Assembly: GCA_963716135.1 (NCBI GenBank)
Contig: OY970289.1
Coordinates: forward strand, 3,100,001 to 3,164,000
Length of the DNA stretch: 64,000 bases
Direction of reading: 5' to 3'
From: CAVRAW01 sp963716135
Lineage (GTDB): Bacteria; Planctomycetota; Planctomycetia; Pirellulales; JADZDJ01
Shown here one piece after another: positions 54,272-61,329 of the stretch. Both the position numbers and the translations under genes were made by a program. The notes under the pieces were generated by a model. It saw only the letters and a list, made by a program, of their open reading frames with translations. It was not told where the DNA came from and ran no database searches. Position 1 is the first letter of the stretch. Each line of letters begins with the position of its first letter.

Positions 54272-54691
54272 ATGTCACTCAGCACCTTGTTGAAAAGGGA
54301 CATCGTCACGGCCGCTCCCATGGATTCATTGGTTCAAGTGGCCGCGCTGATGGAACGGAAGAAGGTTGGAGCCGTCGTCATCACCGAAGGCACCCGGCCA
54401 GTGGGCATCGTCACCGATCGCGACCTGGCCCTGGCCGTCTGTGGACACGGCGTTTCCACCCGAGAGCGGGTCCAGAATGTGATGACCTGCCCGGTGGCGA
54501 CAATCCGGGACGACGAAGGCGTTTTCAACGCCACCCAGAAAATGATGGACAATGCCGTCCGCCGATTGCCGGTGGTCGATGAACACGGCATTTTGGTGGG
54601 ACTGGTGGCCATCGACGACCTGCTGCTGTTGCTGAGCCGCGAGCTGCAAAGCATGGCCGAAGGCATCAAGGCTGAAACAGTCGCGGTCTGA
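54272..54691 (+). CDS. CBS-domain pair protein
   Basis: About 139 residues with two CBS motifs: APMDSLVQVAALMERKKVGA with RPVGIVTDRDLALAV and, later, FNATQKMMDNAVRRLPVVDE with GILVGLVAIDDLLLLLS. ATG 54272 with AAAGGAG upstream. Adenosine-nucleotide binding is likely. It follows hsp20 after about 108 bases and probably shares its R3 leader. Confidence 0.9.
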   Translation: MSLSTLLKRDIVTAAPMDSLVQVAALMERKKVGAVVITEGTRPVGIVTDRDLALAVCGHGVSTRERVQNVMTCPVATIRDDEGVFNATQKMMDNAVRRLPVVDEHGILVGLVAIDDLLLLLSRELQSMAEGIKAETVAV

Positions 54692-54755
54692 TCGTGTTGG
54701 CAAAAAGCGACATGGCCGAGAGGGCGGAATACCCGCTCGACCGACCTAAGATCGA

Positions 54756-54887
54756 TTGATCGGCGTATTAATAAGTAGTAGAATGGAAGTGTTGGATGGC
54801 TCGCGATGGGCCGTTCAAAACAAGGGATGATAGCCCCGCGGCATACACGCCGAATGGGGTTTTCTTTTGGGGTCACGCTGGCCCAAA
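54756..54887 (+). promoter_or_regulatory. Leader module R4 (before the CBS / baeRF3 operon)
   Basis: TTGATC at 54756-54761, 17-bp spacer, TAGAAT at 54779-54784. Thirteen bases later P1, GGCTC / GCGAT / GGGCC (54798-54812). The terminator is CCCC (54834-54837) paired with GGGG (54856-54859) over an inner CGGC/GCCG stem, then TTTTCTTTT (54860-54868). The 3' segment TTGGGGTCACGCTGGCCCAA follows, ending near 54887. The next gene starts at 55037. Confidence 0.7.
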
Positions 54888-55036
54888 CGGTAGGGCGTTT
54901 GTCGCTTCGGGACGGTTGAGCTGTCGCCGATCACGCCGCCACTCAGACCGCGATCTGCGCGATCAAGACGCTCACGCGCCAACTTGAATTAAACCAAACC
55001 AATCGACCGATGCTTCGACTCGGAAGGAGGTCGACC

Positions 55037-55573
55037 ATGACAGCTACCATTAAGCGAGCAGCATCGAAGCCCTTCCTGGACTTGACCGCTGCCGATCTCA
55101 TGTCGGCCCCATTGACAACCATCCCGCAGGACATGCCGCTGCGCGATGCTGGACATTTGCTGGTGAAGGCCCACATCAGCGGTGCGCCGGTGGTCGACGC
55201 CGACGGAAAGTGCGTCGGCATTCTTACCGCCTCCGATTTCGTCGGCTGGGCGGAAACTGGCGGGCAAACGGAGGAACTGAAGAAGGCAGTCAGCTTCGTC
55301 GCCCCTTGGGGTGAAATCATTGATTTGGATCGCTGCCAGGGCTGCGTGGTTCGTGATTACATGACGGCCAGGCCAGTGACCGTCGCCCCCGCCGCCACGA
55401 TCGCAGAAATCGCGCAGCGAATGGTGTCCTACCACGTCCATCGCGTTCTTGTCGTGGTGGTGCGAGATCACATCCGGCAGCCGTGCGGGATCATCAGCAG
55501 CTCCGACATCATGGCCGCCGTGGCGAATGCCGCGAGTGCTGACCCCCACGAAAAAAGCGGAGAATCGAAATAA
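55037..55573 (+). CDS. CBS-domain pair protein with a Cys-containing insertion
   Basis: About 178 residues. Two CBS motifs: DMPLRDAGHLLVKAHISGAP with GKCVGILTASDFVGWAETG, and TIAEIAQRMVSYHVHRVLVV with QPCGIISSSDIMAAVAN. Between them an insertion VAPWGEIIDLDRCQGCVVRD adds a CxxC. ATG 55037 with GAAGGAGG upstream. First gene of the unit led by R4. The CxxC might make binding redox- or metal-sensitive, which is inference. Confidence 0.85.
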   Translation: MTATIKRAASKPFLDLTAADLMSAPLTTIPQDMPLRDAGHLLVKAHISGAPVVDADGKCVGILTASDFVGWAETGGQTEELKKAVSFVAPWGEIIDLDRCQGCVVRDYMTARPVTVAPAATIAEIAQRMVSYHVHRVLVVVVRDHIRQPCGIISSSDIMAAVANAASADPHEKSGESK

Positions 55574-55641
55574 ACGTTGTCGATCAGACGATTTGCACGG
55601 ACTGCAATCAGATGGTAACTCTAAAGCAAGGATTGCTAATT

Positions 55642-56844
55642 ATGAACACAATTGCCCACGCCGAATTGCTGAACCTAGTTGAGACACCGGGTGACCGGTT
55701 CGTTTCGATTTACATGCCGACCTACCCGGCGGGTCGGGAGATGCCGCAAAACCCCCTCCGATTCAAAGTCCTGCTGAACAAGGCGGACAACGCGTTGCGT
55801 GAACGGGGAATGTCCTCCTCGGACCGGAGCGATTTACTCACGCCGGCGGACGAACTGGTCGATCAGCCCCAGTTTTGGAAATCGCAGACTCACGCCCTGG
55901 CGGTCTTCATATCGCGCAGCGGAACGCGCATCTGGCAGCTTCCCTTCGAGTGCGAAGAATTGTGCATCGTCGGCAAGCGTTTCCACATCACGCCCTTGGT
56001 TGATTGGCTGCAAGCCGACGCACCCTACTACTTGCTTGCGGCGAGCCAAAATCGTGCGCGATTGCTGCGCGGAACTCGCTATAAGCTGCAAGAAGTTTCA
56101 GTCCCCGGCATGCCAATCTCCCGGGCAGCGGCGCTGCGCTTTGATCGACGTGAAGGATTGTTCCAATTTCACTCCGGCCGGCCGCAAATCCAGGGCAAAG
56201 AAGGTTTGGTGTTTACCGGACACGGTGGTGAAGTCGATGTTGCCAAGGAAGAAATCGGCTCATTCTTCCGGATGGTTGATTCGGCCGTGGCCCGATTTTT
56301 GCGCGGTCGAAACGAGTTGCTTGTGTTTGCCGGCGTCGATTATTTGATGCCGATCTATCGGGAACATAACCATTATCCACATCTCGTGACGAAGCACATT
56401 TCCGGCAACCCCGACCTGATGTCGCCCGACGGTTTGTGCCAGCGCGCCTGGCCGCTGATCGCGGCTTATAGTCAAGAGCGGCAGGAAGCCGAGGTTGCAA
56501 GGTTCTGGTACTCGGTGGAACACGGTCGCAGTTCCAATCACCTGGAAGATATCCTCCGGGCCGCGCACGCCGGGGTCGTCGAAACGTTATTCATTTGCCC
56601 CACGGTCCGGCGCCTCGGAGCGTTTGATCCGACCGAGAATCTGGTTCGCCTCGACGATTCTCCGCGACACGATAGCGAGGACCTGGTCAACCTGGCGGCA
56701 TGCTTGGTATTGAAACACCGCGGGAAGCTGGAGTCGGTTGCGTCCGGCAACATTCCGGGAGGCGGTCCGATGGCGGCCGTTTTTCGCTACGAACTCACGG
56801 CGGCCATCTCCCAACAACCTCTTGTGTCAGGAGCATACATATGA
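55642..56844 (+). CDS. baeRF3-domain (archaeo-eukaryotic release factor family) protein
   Basis: About 400 residues. Seen: FVSIYMPTYPAGREMPQNPL at the N-terminus, LAVFISRSGTRIWQLPFECE, YYLLAASQNRARLLRGTRYK, the motif LVFTGHGGEVDVAKEEIGSF, ELLVFAGVDYLMPIYREHNH and VVETLFICPTVRRLGAFDPT, the domain order of bacterial baeRF family 3. These are eRF1-like proteins thought to act on stalled ribosomes or tRNA, mostly predicted. It ends in ATGA shared with the YbaK gene start. The unit is co-transcribed with two CBS genes. Confidence 0.85.
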   Translation: MNTIAHAELLNLVETPGDRFVSIYMPTYPAGREMPQNPLRFKVLLNKADNALRERGMSSSDRSDLLTPADELVDQPQFWKSQTHALAVFISRSGTRIWQLPFECEELCIVGKRFHITPLVDWLQADAPYYLLAASQNRARLLRGTRYKLQEVSVPGMPISRAAALRFDRREGLFQFHSGRPQIQGKEGLVFTGHGGEVDVAKEEIGSFFRMVDSAVARFLRGRNELLVFAGVDYLMPIYREHNHYPHLVTKHISGNPDLMSPDGLCQRAWPLIAAYSQERQEAEVARFWYSVEHGRSSNHLEDILRAAHAGVVETLFICPTVRRLGAFDPTENLVRLDDSPRHDSEDLVNLAACLVLKHRGKLESVASGNIPGGGPMAAVFRYELTAAISQQPLVSGAYI

Positions 56845-57326
56845 ACGTCACAGAATTCTTGGATCAACGCGGAATTCCGTACAACGTATATCCGCACGAA
56901 AAGACCTTCGACGCCCAACACATGGCTCAGTCGTTGCACGTGCCCGGGCGCAACATCGCCAAAACAGTAATGGCCCGAGTCAACGGCGGCGCCAAACACG
57001 TGGTGCTCGTGGTGCCGGCGACCGAGCGGATTGACTTGCACCGCGTCTCCACGGCCCTGGGGGATGCGGAGGTACGCTTGGCAACCGAACCGGAAATCGC
57101 CAGTCTCTGCCCCGGTTGTGAATTCGGAATCGTTCCGATCTTTGGCTCGCAATTCGGCATGCAAACGATGGTCGACGAATCGATCACCAAGCAAGACGAT
57201 ATTTTTTTCCAGGGCGACAAGCATGATCAGACGATTCGAATGAGCTACGAGGATTTTTGCACGGTAGAACTTCCACTGGTAGCTGCGATTGTCGAACGCC
57301 GTCGCCCGACGGTGCTTGTAACATGA
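56841..57326 (+). CDS. YbaK/EbsC-type aminoacyl-tRNA deacylase
   Basis: About 161 residues. Seen: MNVTEFLDQRGIPYNVYPHE, GRNIAKTVMARVNGGAKHVV (Lys near the active site), VVPATERIDLHRVSTALGDA and GCEFGIVPIFGSQFGMQTMV with the G-x-x-x-P-F/I loop. This is the YbaK/ProX fold that removes mischarged amino acids from tRNA. The start overlaps the baeRF3 stop by four bases. The pairing of a ribosome-associated protein with a tRNA deacylase suggests a translation quality-control step in the stress unit. Confidence 0.9.
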   Translation: MNVTEFLDQRGIPYNVYPHEKTFDAQHMAQSLHVPGRNIAKTVMARVNGGAKHVVLVVPATERIDLHRVSTALGDAEVRLATEPEIASLCPGCEFGIVPIFGSQFGMQTMVDESITKQDDIFFQGDKHDQTIRMSYEDFCTVELPLVAAIVERRRPTVLVT

Positions 57327-57351
57327 TTTTTTTGTGGAAAGGAACTTTCCC

Positions 57352-57789
57352 ATGTCCGTAGGCCGCATCTGCGTTCGAGAAGTGGATACCGCCAGCCCGA
57401 GCGAAACCGTTTACGCCGTCGCCCAGCGGATGCATCAGCGCGGCGTCGGATGCCTGGTTGCCGTAAATGACAGTTCCGAACCGATCGGAATCGTGACCGA
57501 CCGCGATCTGGTCGCGAGAGTTCTGGCCAAAGGCCGTGACCCCATGCAGACGGCGGTCCGTGACATCATGACCCGCGATCCTAAATGGATTTCAGAAGAG
57601 AGTCCGATCGAGTCGGCCCTGGCGCTGATGCGAAGCGGGAGCTTCCGTCGGCTGCCCGTCATTGATCGAAGCCGTAAGCTGGTCGGCGTAGTCAGCTTGG
57701 ACGATATTCTTATGCTGCTGGCCGAGGAATTCATTCAAGTTGGCAACGTCTTGCGGCGCGAAACTCCCCGCTCTGTCGTGACCGCCTAA
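57352..57789 (+). CDS. CBS-domain pair protein
   Basis: About 145 residues. Two CBS motifs: SPSETVYAVAQRMHQRGVGC with EPIGIVTDRDLVARV, and SPIESALALMRSGSFRRLPV with RKLVGVVSLDDILMLLAEEF. ATG 57352 with GAAAGGAA upstream. Fourth of the CBS-type genes in the stress island when counted with the zinc-ribbon family nearby at 24 kb; adenosine-nucleotide binding is likely. Confidence 0.9.
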   Translation: MSVGRICVREVDTASPSETVYAVAQRMHQRGVGCLVAVNDSSEPIGIVTDRDLVARVLAKGRDPMQTAVRDIMTRDPKWISEESPIESALALMRSGSFRRLPVIDRSRKLVGVVSLDDILMLLAEEFIQVGNVLRRETPRSVVTA

Positions 57790-57839
57790 TGCGTAGAATC
57801 GAGAACGTACCCGCAGCACTTTGTCACAGGGAATTTGCC

Positions 57840-58259
57840 ATGGCCACTGCATCTCACCTTGAAATGCATCGCGAGCATCTCCGCTGGCAAGCGGAAGACG
57901 ACATGTGGCGCGACGATCTGGCTGCCTGGGAAGCCGAGGTCAATCAAGCCATCCAAGAACTGCCACGGTTTCAAAATGCATTGCGACATCATGCCGATGC
58001 GCTCCGGAAGCATGCGGCGGCGATTCGCTTGTATGAACAAGATTTCCGCGCGCACGAACACGCGCTGGCGGAACTAGAACGCGGCGAGTCGGCCGCTGGC
58101 CCGATGGATTCCACGGAAGCTTTCCAGCGCGCCGCGGAGCAACATGCTGCTCAACGTCGAAACCATCAACGCATGAAACGGCAGCATTACCACTTGATCA
58201 CAGTCTGGAAACTGCTGGATCGAACGGTGAGCCGACCCAAACCTGAAGCGGATGCTTGA
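57840..58259 (+). CDS. Coiled-coil protein, unknown
   Basis: About 139 residues with the conserved His-rich heptads MHREHLRWQAEDDMWRDDLA, ALRKHAAAIRLYEQDFRAHE and QHAAQRRNHQRMKRQHYHLI. Long helical composition without Cys or catalytic motif. ATG 57840 with CAGGGAA upstream. I have seen this kind of protein next to CBS genes in stress clusters, but no function is known. Confidence 0.65.
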   Translation: MATASHLEMHREHLRWQAEDDMWRDDLAAWEAEVNQAIQELPRFQNALRHHADALRKHAAAIRLYEQDFRAHEHALAELERGESAAGPMDSTEAFQRAAEQHAAQRRNHQRMKRQHYHLITVWKLLDRTVSRPKPEADA

Positions 58260-58297
58260 ATTGAGAACCCCGTTTCTCACACGCCCCACTTATACCA

Positions 58298-58897
58298 ATG
58301 GAAAAATCAACCACGCAGCGGCTAGACGACGACGTCGTTGGCGCTATGCCGCCGGCGCCGGTGCCACCGCATCCCTGGCAAGCGCCTGACTACCGCGCCG
58401 CCGGTTACATCAAAACCGGACTATTGCTCGGCGGACTCGCCGGATGCACAAGCCTTCTCTTCAACGTTATTGGCAGCGTCTTGTGGCCAGCGATTAGTGG
58501 CAACCCGCAACACCCATTAAGACTCATTCAGGTTTACCTCACTTTCCCGTTCGGCGAAGCGGCACTGCAATTCAACAGCGGAGTCCTGCTGGCGCTGGGT
58601 TGTGTCGTCTATCTGGCCACGGGCATGCTGTATGGAATGCTGTTTGAGTGGAGCATTTCTTATTTCATTCCAGTTGCTGGTTTGCCGGCTCGGATTGTCT
58701 TCTGCAGCGCGCTGGCATTGTTAGTCTGGGCGGTAAATTTCTATGCCATCCTGATTTGGCTCCAGCCGCTTTTGTTTGGGAACCGCTGGATCATCGAACT
58801 GCTTCCCTGGTGGGTGGCTGCTTTGACCCATTTGGTTTTTGGTTGGACCATGGCCTGCATCTATCCACTGGGAGAACGACAAGCTGTTCCGACGTAG
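58298..58897 (+). CDS. Four-helix membrane protein, unknown
   Basis: About 199 residues. Hydrophobic helices near residues 38-58 (KTGLLLGGLAGCTSLLFNVI), 83-110, 125-150 and 160-185, with Pro- and Gly-rich loops (VPPHPWQAPDYRAAGYIKTG). No family is recognised. Last gene before the island ends; downstream lies a truncated transposase fragment. Confidence 0.6.
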   Translation: MEKSTTQRLDDDVVGAMPPAPVPPHPWQAPDYRAAGYIKTGLLLGGLAGCTSLLFNVIGSVLWPAISGNPQHPLRLIQVYLTFPFGEAALQFNSGVLLALGCVVYLATGMLYGMLFEWSISYFIPVAGLPARIVFCSALALLVWAVNFYAILIWLQPLLFGNRWIIELLPWWVAALTHLVFGWTMACIYPLGERQAVPT

Positions 58898-58911
58898 TCG
58901 ATCTTGTCGCA

Positions 58912-58998
58912 CGGAATCTTCTGCCCCTTGTCCAACTCCACGTCGGCTCGATGCAACTTGGCAATGATCTGATCCACACGGTGTTGCTGTTGCTTCAT
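58912..58998 (-). mobile_element. Truncated IS3-type OrfA (HTH transposase) remnant
   Basis: On the minus strand ATG 58998 begins MKQQQHRVDQIIAKLHRADV plus ELDKGQKIP, matching the first 29 residues of IS3-family OrfA proteins, which start with an HTH_Tnp_1 domain. After KIP the frame departs from the family, just where the neighbouring gene's stop is, so the rest has been deleted. The upstream bases contain an inverted GGGCC/GGCCC palindrome that may be part of the insertion-sequence end. Not functional. Confidence 0.7.
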
Positions 58999-59342
58999 AA
59001 AAGAGAAGCCTTTCCGGGCCCGTGGCCCGTCAGGATTCTCTCACTCCGACTGGCTAGGGAAGATGGTCACAGCCACAACACTTCTACGCGGGCGCCAGCC
59101 GCCAGGAAACTTGTTGCCCTGGCGCGTGATAACACGGCTCACAGATATCCATTTGGGTTTTGAATCAAAGAATCGATCTGTCAGTAATTGAAAGGTTGGT
59201 TGAACGCTTACGCCGGAGCCGACGCCATCCACGCGCTGCCAAATGCCCTTTTTTGCGGTCTAATGACTCTTGGAGCATCAGCGTTGGTAAGCTGGAGTTG
59301 CGTGTTTCTCCCAGCATCGTGTGATACGTCCGGAGGCCGATC
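58999..59342. other. Intergenic region, IS-derived edge
   Basis: About 340 bases between the truncated transposase and the next gene. A minus-strand frame reads ISVSRVITRQGNKFPGGWRP but is not supported as a gene. A CGGAGG site lies right before the ATG at 59343. Confidence 0.4.
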
Positions 59343-60148
59343 ATGTTTGCAGTCTACGGTACGCTAATCGTGTTCACCGTGTCGCTTGTCATTGTTCGGG
59401 TGGCTACGGTTGGATTGACCATGACCGGTGTTTCGAAGGATCTCGCTCAGTTTCAGGCAGTTTCGGCGTTCACCGGAGCCGGCTTTACCACGACGGAATC
59501 AGAGGACATTGTCAATCATCCGTTGCGGCGGCGGATCGCGATGCACTTGATGCTGCTGGGCCACGTCGGCATCGTGGTGGCGATCCCATCGGTGGTTTTG
59601 TCCTTTCTCAACACGGGACGCAGCGACGACTGGTCGAGCCAATTGCACGTACGCGTTGGCGTGCTGGTCGGAGGCCTACTGCTTCTTTTTATCATCGCCG
59701 GCAGTCGGTATGTGGAACGGATCATGTGGAACGTCAACACCTGGGCTCTGCGCCGTTTCGGCGAAATTCACGTACAGGACTACACGCGACTCTTGCGAGT
59801 TGCTCGAAACTACGTGATCTCCGAACTCCATGTGCGCCAAGGCGATTGGCTCGCTGGCTGGACGCTGGGACAGTTGCGTTTGGCGAATGAAGGTGTGCTG
59901 GTATTAGGGATTGAGAAGCCCAATGGCGACTATCTCGGCGCCCGCGCGGACATACTCGCTTGGAAGTCGACGACTGCTTGATCCTGTACGGGCAACAAGA
60001 GGCACTGCTTGACCTCGACGAACGGCATGCAGGCATGGAAGGCAACGTCAAGCACGTGATGGCCGTGACCCGGCAGATGGACATCACAGAAGGGGGAATG
60101 AGCACTGAGGCGGCAAGCGAGACGAAACAGGGCAAATCGACCCACTAG
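59343..60148 (+). CDS. Membrane protein with C-terminal TrkA-C domain (frameshifted)
   Basis: About 268 residues after correction. N-terminal helices (GTLIVFTVSLVIVRVATVGL; ALQAVSAFTGAGF-like block), a third helix LMLLGHVGIVVAIPSVVLSF and a fourth GVLVGGLLLLFIIAGSRYVE. Then a soluble part, LAGWTLGQLRLANEGVLVLG, with the beta strands of a TrkA-C domain, and in the second frame CLILYGQQEALLDLDERHAG. Frames meet near 59945, where one missing C in a CCC run gives GAPRGHTRLEVDDCLIL. TrkA-C domains bind small ligands and control ion transport; the ligand is unknown. Confidence 0.8.
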
Positions 60149-60408
60149 CGGGGATCACCGTCGTCGCAGCGACGCATCGCAGTTGATGGGCTATTCATGA
60201 CGCCTGATTGACGAGCGAGCTTACGAATTCTATTGAATTACTTCCGGGAGTGACTGGACCTGAACCCTGTTTTCGGAAAGGTTCGTTTTTCGAATCGACC
60301 TCTGGAACGAATTCCGCTGCTCAGCCGGAGCAACCGGCCGTGCCATCAAACGGTTGAGTTGCCGGGCGCAATCTCTGTCTCAATGACTGGGTCGTTTAAC
60401 CCTTCTGT
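60149..60408. other. Intergenic region holding D2 repeat copy B
   Basis: About 260 bases between convergent genes. Copy B of repeat D2 occupies 60298-60396. No gene, no R leader. Confidence 0.5.
60298..60396 (+). repeat. Dispersed repeat D2, copy B
   Basis: Matches copy A (40790-40918) by eye at roughly 75 percent, with the exact stretches GCTGCTCAGCCGGA and CATCAAACG shared, and TCTGTCTCAATGACTGGGTCG in the second half. Same orientation as A. It also contains an ATTCCGCTGCTCAGCC block like copy C. Confidence 0.65.
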
Positions 60409-61206
60409 TTACTCCCACAGGAACCAACGACGCTTCGCCCGCGGGCCGTAGGTCAACCCGAACTGATCCAGAGCCACCTCGGTCACAGAACGAACCGCCT
60501 CTTCGGGGGAGTCGGTCACATGGATGCGCTCGTAATCCGTCGGTGCAATCATTTCTCCTTCCAGGAGCCGGCCGCGCATAAAGTCCATCAATGGCCGCCA
60601 GAATTCCTTGCCCATCAGAATCAGCGGAAACTGTTTGATCTTCCCGGTCTGAATCAGGGTGGCAACCTCGAACATCTCATCCAGCGTGCCGAATCCACCC
60701 GGCATGGCGATAAATGCGTACGAGTACTTGACCAGCATCAGTTTGCGCACAAAGAAGTGGCGGAAAGTGATCCAGCGATCGAGGTACGGATTGGGCTGCT
60801 GCTCCTTTGAAAGCTCGATGTTGCAACCCACCGACATGCCTCCGACGTCCCTGGCCCCGCGGTTGGTCGCCTCCATCAGGCCCGGACCGCCGCCGGTCAT
60901 CACCGTGAAGCCGGCACGGGCGAGTCGCGCTCCGACTTCCCGAGCGATCGTATACTCCCGATGACTTTCCCCGAATCGGGCCGAGCCGAACACAGTCACG
61001 CAGGGACCGAGGAAGTGGAAGGTGCGAAAGCCGCGCATCAACTCGCAAAAGATGCCGAAGGCTTTGCCCAACTCGAATCCACGAGACTGAGGCCCCTGTA
61101 AGAAACGCACCACGTCCGGAGCTGCGCCGGCGCCCCAGTGGGCCTCAGAGGTTTCCGGTTCATGCGGCGAATTCGCGTTCTGCCCAAGTCCCATAGGCTC
61201 ATTCAT
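60409..61206 (-). CDS. LOG-family (TIGR00730) Rossmann-fold nucleotide hydrolase
   Basis: About 265 residues. The nucleotide motif GGGPGLMEATNRGARDVGGM, the family signature PGGFGTLDEMFEVATLIQTG, and FGSARFGESHREYTIAREVG. LOG proteins cleave ribose-monophosphate from nucleotides (cytokinin riboside phosphoribohydrolase-like); other bacterial members act on AMP or purine monophosphates. I chose ATG 61206 because GGGAG lies eight to nine bases before it; longer starts at 61305 or 61221 lack a site. Adjacent to the MBL-fold gene on the same strand. Confidence 0.85.
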   Translation of the reverse strand: MNEPMGLGQNANSPHEPETSEAHWGAGAAPDVVRFLQGPQSRGFELGKAFGIFCELMRGFRTFHFLGPCVTVFGSARFGESHREYTIAREVGARLARAGFTVMTGGGPGLMEATNRGARDVGGMSVGCNIELSKEQQPNPYLDRWITFRHFFVRKLMLVKYSYAFIAMPGGFGTLDEMFEVATLIQTGKIKQFPLILMGKEFWRPLMDFMRGRLLEGEMIAPTDYERIHVTDSPEEAVRSVTEVALDQFGLTYGPRAKRRWFLWE

Positions 61207-61329
61207 CTGATTTTCTCCCATGCCGCTGGCCGTTAGCTCGGCGAGTTGAGAATCGCTTGCAATTATCTTTGGCTTCGGTCGGCACGCAAACGCGCCTTGG
61301 CACAAACGGCGGAGCGAGGTAGGAGAACA

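Noticed and set aside
54796..54987. Open frame inside R4 that might be a leader peptide or small gene
   Set aside because: No ribosome-binding site, and equivalent frames in R1 and R3 are broken; the conserved segment is better explained as RNA, though a short peptide is not excluded.
59000..59040. Extra R-type leader near the IS3 remnant, because TCCTGACGGGCCA also occurs in R5
   Set aside because: It has no matching -10 spacing and no CUC-N5-GGG hairpin; the shared 13 bases alone are not enough and it is more likely an insertion-sequence end.
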